From Flavobacterium sp. K5-23 (GTDB lineage: Bacteria; Bacteroidota; Bacteroidia; Flavobacteriales; Flavobacteriaceae), in contig NZ_CP056783.1 in assembly GCF_023278045.1 (NCBI RefSeq), positions 434,001 to 498,000 of the forward strand: a DNA stretch of 64,000 nt. Direction: 5' to 3'. This document shows positions 45,775 to 54,636 of this stretch, piece by piece. Every line of letters starts with the position of its first letter. Positions within the stretch are counted from its first letter, which is position 1. The notes beneath the pieces were generated by a model. The model was not told the DNA's origin. It worked only from the letters and a program-made list of their open reading frames with translations, and ran no database searches. The translations under genes were made by a program, and so were the position numbers.

Positions 45775-46641
45775 CTATTTCCTGGCCGACAAATAAACAC
45801 CTATCAAGATGATAAACGCTCCTAAAAACTGAATTGGCGTAAGCATCTCATTATCCAATAATCCCCAGAAAAAAGCCACTACAGGAATCAAATAAGTCAC
45901 CGAAGTTGCAAAAACAGGTGATGATATTTGGATTAGTTTAAAGAAAAGAATATTGGCGATTCCAGTCCCAACGACTCCTAAAATCATAATAAACCAAATA
46001 GAATGCTGCACTTTTTCAATATGTATTATCGAGGCAATATCCGAAAAATATAGAATGATTGAAGTGGGAAAAAGCAAAAACAAAAAGTTCCCTGTTGTTA
46101 TACTTAACGGACTTAAATCAGACAAAAACCGTTTAATTAAATTTACATTGATCGCATAACATATCGACGCTATGATAACCAAAATTGCATAATAATAGTT
46201 TTGATCCGGATGGTTTATTGCTCCATTAAAAACAAGAAGTAAACTCCCCACAAGACCAATAATAACACCCCAGACTTGCCTTCTTTGGAAACTTACACCA
46301 AATACCAAGGCACCCAAAATCAATGTGTTTAATGGCGTCAGGGAATTCAGAATCGAACTCACGGAACTATCGATTTCTGTTTGCGCTATTGCAAAAAGAA
46401 ATGCAGGCACAAAAGTCCCAAACATAGATGTCAATGCAATAAACTTCCATTTTTCTTTTAGAATCTTGGACAAACTTTTAAAACCTATCAGTAATAAAAA
46501 GAGAGCTGCAAACACGATTCTTAACGAACCTACCTGCAAAGCCGTCAAACCCACAAGTCCTTTCTTGATTAAAATAAAAGAGCTTCCCCATACTAAAGAG
46601 AGCACTAGTAGATATCCCCATTTTAATTGTTTCGATTCCAT
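45775..46641 (-). CDS. EamA-family (DMT) transporter
   Basis: This 288-residue inner-membrane protein has about ten transmembrane segments in two repeats. The EamA features are WGSSFILIKKGL near the N-terminus, ALVFGVSFQRRQVWGVIIGLVGSLLL at the repeat border and LGAFIILIGVYLS at the end. Members export small metabolites such as amino acids or nucleosides; the substrate here cannot be told. Confidence 0.93.
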   Translation of the reverse strand: MESKQLKWGYLLVLSLVWGSSFILIKKGLVGLTALQVGSLRIVFAALFLLLIGFKSLSKILKEKWKFIALTSMFGTFVPAFLFAIAQTEIDSSVSSILNSLTPLNTLILGALVFGVSFQRRQVWGVIIGLVGSLLLVFNGAINHPDQNYYYAILVIIASICYAINVNLIKRFLSDLSPLSITTGNFLFLLFPTSIILYFSDIASIIHIEKVQHSIWFIMILGVVGTGIANILFFKLIQISSPVFATSVTYLIPVVAFFWGLLDNEMLTPIQFLGAFIILIGVYLSARK

Positions 46642-46749
46642 AAAAATAATTTTGCCAAAATTCTAATAATTTTATGGAATAGACCTCCTTTTTTCATTAA
46701 TTTTGTATTCAAATTTAAAAAAGGATAAAACACTTAAAATCAAATCATA

Positions 46750-47130
46750 ATGAATTTAATTAAATCTATTGCAACGATTACTATTGCTTGCCTTTTATTC
46801 GTAAGCTGTAAAAAAAATACTGAAGAAGCAACAAAAGAAACTGCTACTACAGAAACGGAAGCGCCAAAAGCAAAAAAAGAAATTGCTACCGAAAACTTAC
46901 AAACTGCCAGTTTCTCTGTAGAAGGAATGACTTGCGCCGTGGGATGTGCTAAAACAATCCAAGAAGAATTGACTGAACTTGAAGGAGTGCAAACTGCAAC
47001 AGTGGATTTTGACACAAAACTAGCCACAGTAACGTTTGACAAAACAACACAAACTCCTGAGACTTTAACTAAAGTAGTTCAAGCAACAGGAGACGGGAAA
47101 ACATACACAGTTTCGAATGTAAAATCGTAA
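46750..47130 (+). CDS. Lipoprotein with heavy-metal-associated (HMA) domain
   Basis: This 126-residue lipoprotein has a lipobox (CLLFVSCKK), a charged Thr/Glu/Lys linker (residues about 22-50) and an HMA domain (residues about 52-120). The metal loop reads GMTCAVGCAKTI, so the two Cys are separated by three residues rather than the usual two. HMA domains carry Cu(I) or similar ions. Lipidation would place this one on a membrane outside the cytoplasm. No copper ATPase is adjacent. Confidence 0.85.
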   Translation: MNLIKSIATITIACLLFVSCKKNTEEATKETATTETEAPKAKKEIATENLQTASFSVEGMTCAVGCAKTIQEELTELEGVQTATVDFDTKLATVTFDKTTQTPETLTKVVQATGDGKTYTVSNVKS

Positions 47131-47150
47131 ACTTCCCGATTAACTTTATA

Positions 47151-47191
47151 AAAAAAGCATCCGTCATTTTCATTTGACGGATGCTTTTTTT
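47151..47191. terminator. Terminator after the HMA lipoprotein
   Basis: AAAAAAGCATCCGTCA pairs with TGACGGATGCTTTTTT around a TTTTCATT loop. It is strong on both strands. Confidence 0.9.
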
Positions 47192-47341
47192 ATATTTCTT
47201 GCTTATGTTTAAAAATCTTTCAAGCCAAAGCTTACAGATCAATTTAAACTTGAGAGTAGAAACTTATATGACCTTAAATTTCTTATATGTTTCAAATAAA
47301 ATTTAATCAATTATTGCATTAAATCCTTTGCTGAATTTACA

Positions 47342-47905
47342 TTACTTCCACTTCAGGGTTTCCATCAGTCTTTGCATATCGTTTTTAATGTAGCTAGCTG
47401 CCGGCATAATGGAATCAAAGTTGGGTTTTGCATAAAAATAAACCGAACCCGTAACAAAGTGTTTTGTGCTATCGGTTACATAAAATTGAGAATTTGTTGC
47501 CGCATTCCCTTCCACCTGATAAAACATACCGTACACTTTTTTGTTTGGATTCAAAAAAGGCTGTTCGAGAATATCATCTGCTTTTATGACATGCTCGTAA
47601 GTCAGCTTTTGGGCATCTCGCAATAATGTGTTGATGTCCTGATTTACGGGTTTGTAAGTCAAGTAAATTGTCGCTTTCATCTTTGGGTATGTGATAGTAA
47701 AACCGCAATCCTTCTCCCCTTTTATCACGGCATCAGCATTCATTTCGAATGTAAACGGACATTGATTTTCAAAAGCCATATATTTCGCCTCATGATAATC
47801 CAGACGTAAATAACCTGAAGGCTTAGGCAACACATCCTCTTTGCATCCAAAAGTCATAAACACAATGGACAATACTGCAGCAAAAGCGATAGTTTTTTTT
47901 AACAT
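47342..47905 (-). CDS. gldD: Gliding motility lipoprotein GldD
   Basis: GldD is one of the lipoproteins required for gliding in Flavobacterium. The 187-residue protein starts best at 47905, which gives a signal with lipobox FMTFGC. Recognisable segments are PKPSGYLRLDYHEAKY, CPFTFEMN, YFYAKPNFDSIMPA and the end MQRLMETLKW. It is downstream of gldE on the same strand, the known order. Confidence 0.92.
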   Translation of the reverse strand: MLKKTIAFAAVLSIVFMTFGCKEDVLPKPSGYLRLDYHEAKYMAFENQCPFTFEMNADAVIKGEKDCGFTITYPKMKATIYLTYKPVNQDINTLLRDAQKLTYEHVIKADDILEQPFLNPNKKVYGMFYQVEGNAATNSQFYVTDSTKHFVTGSVYFYAKPNFDSIMPAASYIKNDMQRLMETLKWK

Positions 47906-47963
47906 TTCTATTCTAAATTTATTTAATCTTTTATTTTTCAAAAGAAACATATTCCGCAATGAT

Positions 47964-47994
47964 TCCCCTTCCTTCGGAGGGGGCTAGGGGGAGG
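47964..47994. repeat. C-rich/G-rich hairpin repeat, second copy
   Basis: CCCCTTCCTTCGGAGGGGG followed by CTAGGGGGAGG is nearly identical to 8521-8550. It fills the gap between gldE and gldD. Confidence 0.75.
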
Positions 47995-47996
47995 AA

Positions 47997-49292
47997 TTAA
48001 TCTATGGTAACTTTTATTTGTTTTATACGTTTATTATCTACCGTCTCAATGACAAACATACAGTTTCCGAAAGTTATTTTTTGTCCCTTTTTCGGGAAGT
48101 TCCCTACTATTTCAAGGAGAAATCCGGCTAAGGTTTCAGCCTCTCCTTTTTTCATTTCGAATAAATTCTCATCAACATCTATAATCCTGTAGAAATCTTT
48201 AAGGTTTATTTTCCCTTCGAAAAGATAATTTTTGTCATCAATTTGAGAAAAATTGATGTGCTCGTCATCAAACTCATCGCTGATGTCCCCCACAATTTCT
48301 TCGATAACATCCTCTAAAGAAACTAATCCGGAAGTTCCACCATATTCATCAACAACAATTGCAAGGTGACTTTTCATATTTTGAAAATCCTTTAGCAAAT
48401 TGTCTAGTTTTTTATTTTCAGGAACAAAAAAGGGCTTTCTAATTAAGGTTTCCCATTTGAAATCGGCTTTATTTATGTATGGAAGTAAATCCTTAACAAA
48501 CAAAACACCTTCTATCTGGTCAATATTATCACGGTATACTGGAATTCTTGAATATCCCTTTTCTACAATTTTATCATAAATATCCGCAAAAGCTTCTCCT
48601 ATTTCAATGGCAAAAATATCTATCCTCGGGCTCATTACCTGCTTTGTATCAGTGTTACCAAAAGACACAATTCCTTCTAATATTTTCTGCTCTTCAGATG
48701 ACGTTTCATCAGCCGAAGTAAGCTCTAATGCCTGCGACAACTGATCTATTGAAAAACTGGTTTTTTGTTTCCCTAATTTGTTATGCAAATAAACAGTCGC
48801 TCCACGCATAGGAACACTTATTGGGGAAAGCAATCTTTCGAGCGTTGCAATAGGAAAAGCTATCATCTTGGCGAATTTGATATTGTTTCTACTCGCGTAA
48901 ACTTTTGGTAAAACCTCTCCAAAAAGTAAAAGCAAAAACGAAACCACAATCACTTCCAGAACAAACTTCAAAACAGCTGAGTTTATTGCCGAAAACAAAT
49001 TCTTGCCAACAAATGAAAATAAGATAACAACTCCAATATTGATAAAATTGTTTGCTACAAGAAGCGTAGCTAAAAGTTTTTTAGGTCTTTGCAAAAGATC
49101 TGCTAAGACTCTACCTTTTGAAACATCTTCAATTAAAGTTTCATCTAAGTCTTTTTGAGAAAGGGAAAACAAGGCCACTTCGGCACCGGAAACAAGTGCT
49201 GAACAAAGAAGTAAAGCAAATATTCCAATAAAACCATACACAAGATTTGTATCAATGGTTTGTAAAAAAATCAAACTGGGGTCTGGGTCCAA
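47997..49292 (-). CDS. gldE: Gliding motility-associated protein GldE (CBS/transporter-associated domain)
   Basis: This 431-residue membrane protein of the HlyC/CorC type has an N-terminal DUF21 region with about four membrane segments (FIGIFALLLCSALVSGAEVALFSLSQ and others). A CBS pair follows (MSPRIDIFAIE, IVVDEYGGTSGLVSLEDVIEE, with EIVGDISDEFDDE), and then a C-terminal transporter-associated domain. GldE was described next to gldD in Flavobacterium; its exact role in gliding is unclear. The order mutY-ssb-gldE-gldD supports the call. Confidence 0.92.
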   Translation of the reverse strand: MDPDPSLIFLQTIDTNLVYGFIGIFALLLCSALVSGAEVALFSLSQKDLDETLIEDVSKGRVLADLLQRPKKLLATLLVANNFINIGVVILFSFVGKNLFSAINSAVLKFVLEVIVVSFLLLLFGEVLPKVYASRNNIKFAKMIAFPIATLERLLSPISVPMRGATVYLHNKLGKQKTSFSIDQLSQALELTSADETSSEEQKILEGIVSFGNTDTKQVMSPRIDIFAIEIGEAFADIYDKIVEKGYSRIPVYRDNIDQIEGVLFVKDLLPYINKADFKWETLIRKPFFVPENKKLDNLLKDFQNMKSHLAIVVDEYGGTSGLVSLEDVIEEIVGDISDEFDDEHINFSQIDDKNYLFEGKINLKDFYRIIDVDENLFEMKKGEAETLAGFLLEIVGNFPKKGQKITFGNCMFVIETVDNKRIKQIKVTID

Positions 49293-49315
49293 ATTACATA
49301 AGATTAGTTAAACAA

Positions 49316-49756
49316 TCAAAACGGCAAGTCGTTAATAGGCAAGTCGTTATTTTGTGGGTCAAAGTTAGTGTTTTTTGGCGATTCTAATTCGCGATTTTGT
49401 TTACTGTTTTCGCTATCCTTTTTAGTGGATAAAAAAGTAAATTCAGTTACTTGGATTTCTGAGGTATGTTTTGTCGTTCCGTCTTCTGCCTGCCATTGTC
49501 TTGACTTAATACGTCCCTCAACATAAATCTTATCTCCCTTGGACAAGTATTTTTCGCAAATTTCAGCTGCTTTATTACGTACAACTAGGTTGTGCCACTC
49601 CGTAGAAACGATCTTTTCATTGGTTGTTTTATTGATATACACTTCATTTGTTGCCAATTGAAATCTACCAATACAATTTCCTCCTTCAAAATAATGCATT
49701 TTTACCGCATCCCCTAAATGACCTATCAGCATTACTTTATTTAATGTCCCGCCCAT
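49316..49756 (-). CDS. ssb: Single-stranded DNA-binding protein
   Basis: SSB coats single-stranded DNA in replication, recombination and repair. The start at 49756 gives MGGTLNKVMLIGHLGDAVKM, the usual N-terminus; 146 residues. The OB-fold segments (GRFQLATNEVY, TEWHNLVVRNKAAEICEKYL, KGDKIYVEGRIKSRQW) are followed by a short disordered tail ending in the partner-binding tip INDLPF. It lies 16 bases after mutY on the same strand. Confidence 0.95.
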   Translation of the reverse strand: MGGTLNKVMLIGHLGDAVKMHYFEGGNCIGRFQLATNEVYINKTTNEKIVSTEWHNLVVRNKAAEICEKYLSKGDKIYVEGRIKSRQWQAEDGTTKHTSEIQVTEFTFLSTKKDSENSKQNRELESPKNTNFDPQNNDLPINDLPF

Positions 49757-49772
49757 AAAAAAATTATAATAT

Positions 49773-50840
49773 TCATACCAAAGGTACATTTTTTTGGAAT
49801 CCGATATATTCCTTTTCAATAAAATTATGAATCACAATTGGGAATGGAAATGTTTTTAAAACCGTACTATTTATCCCGTTGTCAATAACTCCTTTCAAGG
49901 TCACCTTCCAGAATTTAATATACAAATGCTGGTGCGACAATTTATGAATGATGCTTTTATCATTGTATTCCATCATACTAATGATTTCACATTCCTTAAA
50001 AAACTCATTTTGAATTTTATCAGAAATAAAATCAAAATCCTCTTCCTTCTCCGTTTCAATCAGTGGAAACTCATATAGATTGTGCCAAATCCCTTTAGCC
50101 GTTCGTTTTTGAATCACGGTATTATCAAAATCATCTTCAACAACAAGGTAATTAAAATAGCGATTCCTGACTTTTATCTTCTTGGACTTTACAGGCAAGC
50201 TGGCTACTTTGTTCTTTTGCAGTGCGGCACAACTATCATTAAAAACACAAACGCCGCAATCAGGACTTTTAGGAACACATTGCAGGGCTCCAAATTCCAT
50301 TATGGCCTGGTTGAAAATGGCTGGATTGTCTTTTGGCATTAATTGGAAAGCTAGGGCAGCAAATTCTTTTTTGGCAGAAGCCGCAGCAATATCAGTTTCC
50401 ACATCAAAATAACGCGACAAAACACGGAAAACATTACCATCAACCACAGGAACAACTTCATTGTAAGAAAAAGAAGCAATTGCTGCTGCGGTATATTCGC
50501 CAACACCTTTAAGTTTTAACAACTCATTATAGGAATTAGGGAAATTTCCTTGCAAATCAGTAGCGACATATTGTGCGGTTTTATGTAAATTGCGGGCTCT
50601 GGAATAATACCCTAGTCCTTGCCATAATTTTAACACCTGTTCTTCATCGGCTTTAGCCAAATCAAAAACAGTAGGAAAAGCATCTACGAAAGATAAAAAA
50701 TACGGCGTTCCTTGAGCAACTCGAGTCTGCTGAAGCATAATTTCCGAGAGCCAAATTAAGTATGGATTTGTTGTGTTTCGCCAGGGCAAATCACGTTTAT
50801 TTTGTAAATACCATTGTATTAGCGAATTAGAAAATTTCAT
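49773..50840 (-). CDS. mutY: A/G-specific adenine glycosylase MutY
   Basis: MutY removes adenine mispaired with 8-oxoguanine. The 355-residue protein has the catalytic Glu in SEIMLQQTRV, the helix-hairpin-helix LKGVGEYTAAA with the catalytic Asp in VVDGNV, and the 4Fe-4S motif C-x6-C-x2-C-x5-C in CVPKSPDCGVCVFNDSC. The C-terminal NUDIX-like recognition domain is present (GIWHNLYEFPL). It heads the mutY-ssb-gldE-gldD cluster. A TACTTTTG element at 50865-50858 is a likely -7 box. Confidence 0.96.
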   Translation of the reverse strand: MKFSNSLIQWYLQNKRDLPWRNTTNPYLIWLSEIMLQQTRVAQGTPYFLSFVDAFPTVFDLAKADEEQVLKLWQGLGYYSRARNLHKTAQYVATDLQGNFPNSYNELLKLKGVGEYTAAAIASFSYNEVVPVVDGNVFRVLSRYFDVETDIAAASAKKEFAALAFQLMPKDNPAIFNQAIMEFGALQCVPKSPDCGVCVFNDSCAALQKNKVASLPVKSKKIKVRNRYFNYLVVEDDFDNTVIQKRTAKGIWHNLYEFPLIETEKEEDFDFISDKIQNEFFKECEIISMMEYNDKSIIHKLSHQHLYIKFWKVTLKGVIDNGINSTVLKTFPFPIVIHNFIEKEYIGFQKNVPLV

Positions 50841-50898
50841 TGTAAAATATTTGTTGACAAAAGTAAAAGTTTATGTGATTAAAATTTAATGAATTAGC

Positions 50899-50930
50899 TT
50901 GAATAATTGTTTTTTAAATTCATATATTTG
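50899..50930 (+). promoter_or_regulatory. Promoter of the HU gene
   Basis: TTG (50899-50901), 21 bases, then TATATTTG (50923-50930) fit TTG-N17-23-TAnnTTTG. The start codon follows 44 bases after the -7 element. Confidence 0.72.
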
Positions 50931-50974
50931 CAAACTCAAAAAAATTATTACAAAATAATAAACAAGGAAAGAAA

Positions 50975-51265
50975 ATGACGAAAGCAGATATCGTAGCGAA
51001 AATTTCAGAAAAATTAGGTCTTGAAAAAGGTGATGTACAAGCAACAGTAGAGACTTTTATGAATGAAGTTAAAAATTCATTAGAAACTGGAGATAATGTT
51101 TATTTAAGAGGTTTTGGAAGTTTCATAGTGAAAACTAGAGCTGAAAAAACAGGTAGAAATATTTCTAAGAATACAACAATTAAAATTCCTGCACACAACA
51201 TTCCTGCTTTCAAACCAGCAAAAGTTTTTGTTGAAGGAGTAAAAATAAATAACGAAGCAAAATAA
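50975..51265 (+). CDS. HU-family DNA-binding protein
   Basis: This 96-residue histone-like HU/IHF-family protein bends and compacts DNA. It begins MTKADIVAKISEKLGLEKGD and has the signature GFGSFIVKTRAEKTGRN followed by the DNA-intercalating arm (IKIPAHNIPAFKPAK, with Pro at the tip). It lies 31 bases before a tiny basic gene, with which it shares a terminator. Confidence 0.96.
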   Translation: MTKADIVAKISEKLGLEKGDVQATVETFMNEVKNSLETGDNVYLRGFGSFIVKTRAEKTGRNISKNTTIKIPAHNIPAFKPAKVFVEGVKINNEAK

Positions 51266-51296
51266 TAATATTAATTAATCATAAAATCTACAAGAT

Positions 51297-51389
51297 ATGC
51301 CAAGTGGTAAAAAAAGAAAGAGACATAAGGTAGCGACTCACAAACGTAAGAAAAGAGCGAGAGCTAACCGTCACAAGAAGAAAAAGTAG
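51297..51389 (+). CDS. 30-residue, extremely basic protein, probably ribosome-associated
   Basis: This small gene encodes 30 residues starting MPSGKKRKRHKVATHKRKK and ending NRHKKKK. About two thirds of the residues are Lys, Arg or His and there are no acidic residues. Very short proteins of such composition are usually ribosomal (as bTHX) or nucleic-acid-binding. It starts 31 bases after the HU stop and ends inside a terminator stem, so it belongs to the HU transcript. I cannot name the family with certainty; a ribosomal component is an inference. Confidence 0.75.
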   Translation: MPSGKKRKRHKVATHKRKKRARANRHKKKK

Positions 51390-51408
51390 TTTTAAACTAC
51401 TTTTTTCT
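51381..51408 (+). terminator. Terminator overlapping the stop codon of the 30-residue gene
   Basis: AAAAAGTAGTTT and AAACTACTTTTTT form a stem whose left arm contains the TAG stop codon, followed by a T-run. It ends the HU/basic-protein transcript. Confidence 0.88.
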
Positions 51409-51589
51409 TTTTAAAAGTTCATTGAAATTTGGAAAATTCCAACTATTCCAAAAAGAGAAATTAAAATTCCAATATAAGCTACAAAATGTAAGTTGTATTG
51501 GAATTTGATTTTTTAAAATTGGAATTCGAGTTTTCCTCCCGGGTACAATACCTGTTAAAATTATTGTTTAATCCATCCTTACAATTCAG

Positions 51590-51660
51590 TTATGAGTTAT
51601 AAGTCAAGAGTTATAAGTTTTTAAACTTTAAACCTGAAACTTTAAACCTGAAACTAAAAG
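51590..51660. repeat. Short tandem words upstream of the RNase E/G gene
   Basis: GAGTTATAAG and AAACTTTAAACCTG words each occur two or more times in a row. Similar words (TTATAACTCATAATTCATAATT) lie at 7885-7915 and 39309-39335. Confidence 0.65.
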
Positions 51661-51679
51661 TTCGGATAAAAATTTACAA

Positions 51680-53224
51680 ATGAATAAAGAATTAATCATT
51701 AGATCAAGTTCTGATTTCGTAGATTTTGCCTTATTAAAAGATGGAAAACTAATTGAATTACACAAGGAAGAAGAAAAAAGCAACTTTCAAGTAGGTGACA
51801 TTTTTGTCGCTAAAATAAGAAAACCTGTTGCTGGACTTAATGCTGCTTTTGTGAATGTAGGCTTCGAAAAAGACGCCTTTTTACATTATCACGATTTAGG
51901 ACCAAATTTAGTTTCCCAACTGAAATTCATAAAACTTGTAAGCGCAGGTAAAATAAAAGATTTCTCCCTAAAAAACTTTCAGTTTGAAAAAGAGATAGAT
52001 AAAGATGGTACTATTACTGATGTAATAAGCGCAAATCAATCTATACTAGTACAAGTTGTAAAAGAACCAATATCTACAAAAGGACCAAGAATTAGCGCTG
52101 AGCTTTCTCTTGCCGGACGTTTTATTGTTTTAGTTCCTTTTTCTGACCGTGTTTCGATTTCTCAAAAAATTGAAGACAAAAAAGAAAAAGACAGACTTAA
52201 AAAACTTGTTCAATCTATCAAACCAAAAGGATTTGGTGTTATTGTTCGCACAGTAGCCGAAGGCAAAAATACAGCCGAATTAGAAAAAGATTTGCAGAAC
52301 CTGCTAAGCAGATGGACTGCAATGTGTAAAAAATTACCAACTGCTCATCATCCGTCAAAAATATTAGGTGAACTCAATAGAGCATCATCGATATTAAGAG
52401 ACGTATTTAACGATACCTTTAGTGGTATTCAAATAGATGATGAAGAGTTGTACAACCAAACCAAGGATTATTTGCAAGAAATTGCACCGTCCAAACAATC
52501 AATTGTTAAGTTTTATCAGTCAAATGATACGCCTATTTTTGAGAAATACAACATAGAGAGACAAATCAAGACTTCATTTGGGAAAACAGTTTCCATGAGT
52601 AAAGGGGCTTATCTTATTATCGAACATACTGAAGCGTTACACGTCATTGACGTAAACAGCGGAAACCGTTCTAATAAAGCTACCAACCAGGAAGACACCG
52701 CTATGGAAGTCAATATGATTGCCGCTGCTGAAATCGCTAGACAATTGCGTCTTCGAGATATGGGTGGTATTATTGTAATTGATTTTATCGATATGTCTAA
52801 TCCTGAAAATCGTAAAGTTTTGTTCGACTTCTTGAGAGAAGAAATGAACGATGATAAAGCGAAACATAAAATCTTACCTCCTAGTAAATTTGGATTAGTC
52901 CAAATTACAAGACAAAGAGTAAGACCAGAAGTTAACATAAAAACTAGAGAAGAAGATCCAAACGATGTTAAAGGCGAAATTGAAGCGCCAATATTAATTA
53001 TCGACAGAATCAATTCTGATTTAGAAAGTATATTAAAAACCCACAAAGACGTTGTACTTAATGTACACCCATTTGTGGCAGCATACCTTACCAAAGGTTT
53101 TCCATCATTACGTTCAAAATGGTTTTTTGAACATAAGAAATGGGTGAAAATCATACCTCGTGACGCTTACACGTACCTTGAATATCATTTTAATGATAAA
53201 CAAGGAAAAGAAATTAAAGAATAG
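51680..53224 (+). CDS. Ribonuclease E/G family endoribonuclease
   Basis: This 514-residue RNase E/G-family enzyme processes rRNA and degrades mRNA. It has the S1-like domain near the start (VGDIFVAKIRKPVAGLNAAFVNVG) and the catalytic Mg-binding Asp residues in HVIDVNSGNRSNK and MGGIIVIDFIDM. The segment that in E. coli RNase E and G carries the zinc-link C-P-x-C reads RQRVRPEVNIKTREEDP here and has no Cys, so dimer formation must rely on other contacts. No long C-terminal scaffold is present. It is preceded by word repeats and followed by a strong terminator. Confidence 0.93.
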   Translation: MNKELIIRSSSDFVDFALLKDGKLIELHKEEEKSNFQVGDIFVAKIRKPVAGLNAAFVNVGFEKDAFLHYHDLGPNLVSQLKFIKLVSAGKIKDFSLKNFQFEKEIDKDGTITDVISANQSILVQVVKEPISTKGPRISAELSLAGRFIVLVPFSDRVSISQKIEDKKEKDRLKKLVQSIKPKGFGVIVRTVAEGKNTAELEKDLQNLLSRWTAMCKKLPTAHHPSKILGELNRASSILRDVFNDTFSGIQIDDEELYNQTKDYLQEIAPSKQSIVKFYQSNDTPIFEKYNIERQIKTSFGKTVSMSKGAYLIIEHTEALHVIDVNSGNRSNKATNQEDTAMEVNMIAAAEIARQLRLRDMGGIIVIDFIDMSNPENRKVLFDFLREEMNDDKAKHKILPPSKFGLVQITRQRVRPEVNIKTREEDPNDVKGEIEAPILIIDRINSDLESILKTHKDVVLNVHPFVAAYLTKGFPSLRSKWFFEHKKWVKIIPRDAYTYLEYHFNDKQGKEIKE

Positions 53225-53246
53225 ATTCTGAAATAAATTCAGAATA

Positions 53247-53280
53247 AAAAACCGCCTTTCGTGAGATTGGCGGTTTTTTT
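53247..53280 (+). terminator. Terminator of the RNase E/G gene
   Basis: AAAAACCGCC and GGCGGTTTTTTT form the stem around TTTCGTGAGATT. Confidence 0.9.
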
Positions 53281-53293
53281 GTGTCTTTTTTTC

Positions 53294-53378
53294 AGGAGCT
53301 ATTTCCTGCTATTCGTTGCAACCTTTATTGTTTTAAAGAAAAACAATAAAGGGTTTCCACTACTATCAGGGCTAGGGA
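53294..53378 (+). repeat. Dispersed intergenic repeat, variable-centre family, copy 3
   Basis: Arms are AGGAGCTATTTCCTGCTATT and GGGTTTCCACTACTATCAGG followed by GCTAGG. The centre is a CCTTTATTGTTTT / AAACAATAAAGG hairpin. It lies in the 320-base gap between the RNase E/G terminator and the channel gene; the remainder of the gap is AT-rich without visible features. Confidence 0.8.
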
Positions 53379-53545
53379 ATTGGGCAAACAAAAACAACTA
53401 TATTACTATTTGATCAAAACACACAATCATCTTTATCGAGAGAACTAACATTAATATTTATAATAAATGTTTATTGCTTACATTAGTAGCCTGACTGCGT
53501 AACAATACTAAATATGGTTTATTGTAACCGATTAAAATCAATACT

Positions 53546-54586
53546 ATGAACTATTATTTGTTTTTTCTAGGACTCATCCTTCTACTAATTACTGCCTCCG
53601 ATTTAATAAACACTTCTTTATCTGGGCGTGGGGCAGGTTTTATTTCAAAAAGATTATCCAAATCTATCTGGAGTACATTATTAATTATCAATAAAAAAAC
53701 AGGACGGAAAAAAATTTTAGAACTTGGCGGAGCTGTCATTTTAGTTTCCATTCTTATTAATTGGTTGTTACTAATATGGATTTCTGCAAGCTTATTGTTT
53801 ATTAGTAATCCTGACTCACTTATGAATGTCGAGACTAATACACCTACAACAGTGGTAAACAAGATATTTTACACCGGCTATACCTTATCAACATTGGGAT
53901 TAGGCGATATGGAACCTGAAGGAAATTTTTGGGAATTACTTACTGCAATACTTTCATTTACTGGACTTATACTTATTTCAATTGCCATTACTTACTTAAT
54001 TCCGGTCGTATCTGCTGAAATAACGAAAAGAAAAATAAGTGTTTATATAAATACTCTTGGTAGTACAGTGGAAGAAATCCTATTGAATTATTGGAATGGA
54101 AAAGATTTTAAAGACTTAGAACAACCTTTCATCAGCCTTGTTGATTCCATCATTTTACACGCCCAAAATCATAAAGCGTATTCTGTCTTGCATTTTTTTC
54201 ATTCATCGGACAGAAAAGAAGCCTTTGTCCTCAATCTCACGAACTTAGATGAGACGCTTACAGTACTACTTTATAACATTTCTGAAGAACAACGACCTGC
54301 AAAAAACATCATAATTAGACTAAGAAAAGCCATTTCAAGCTATCTCATAACCTTACCGGCAACTTTCATTACTCCGGGTAAAGACACTCCTCCTATATTA
54401 ATTCTTACAGCACTTGAAAATAAAGGAATAAAAATAATAACTGGTGAAACGGTAGATTTGAAATATGAAAAACTAAGAACCAGACGCAGATTACTATTGT
54501 CCCTCATTAAAGATGATGGATGGAAATGGAGCGACCTTAATTCTGGTGGCTACAATCATGAAATAAATATGAGCGATACTTATTAA
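53546..54586 (+). CDS. Potassium-channel-like (Ion_trans_2) membrane protein
   Basis: This 346-residue membrane protein starts with a hydrophobic segment (YLFFLGLILLLITASDL). A two-helix pore module lies at about residues 68-150: helix VILVSILINWLLLIWISASLLF, pore loop GYTLSTLGLGDMEP, helix LLTAILSFTGLILISIAITYLIPV. The filter reads TLGLGD instead of the classic TVGYGD. The rest is a cytoplasmic domain of about 195 residues (two runs of helices) of no recognised family. A cation channel is likely; K+ selectivity is uncertain because of the filter. Confidence 0.8.
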   Translation: MNYYLFFLGLILLLITASDLINTSLSGRGAGFISKRLSKSIWSTLLIINKKTGRKKILELGGAVILVSILINWLLLIWISASLLFISNPDSLMNVETNTPTTVVNKIFYTGYTLSTLGLGDMEPEGNFWELLTAILSFTGLILISIAITYLIPVVSAEITKRKISVYINTLGSTVEEILLNYWNGKDFKDLEQPFISLVDSIILHAQNHKAYSVLHFFHSSDRKEAFVLNLTNLDETLTVLLYNISEEQRPAKNIIIRLRKAISSYLITLPATFITPGKDTPPILILTALENKGIKIITGETVDLKYEKLRTRRRLLLSLIKDDGWKWSDLNSGGYNHEINMSDTY

Positions 54587-54636
54587 TCGGTTTTTTCAAG
54601 TATAAAAAAGAGAATGATTTTGAGTTTGTTAAAAGA

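Noticed and set aside
52609..53154. 181-codon open frame opposite the RNase E/G gene
   Set aside because: The sense gene carries the catalytic Asp motifs and full family length, so the antisense frame is a shadow.
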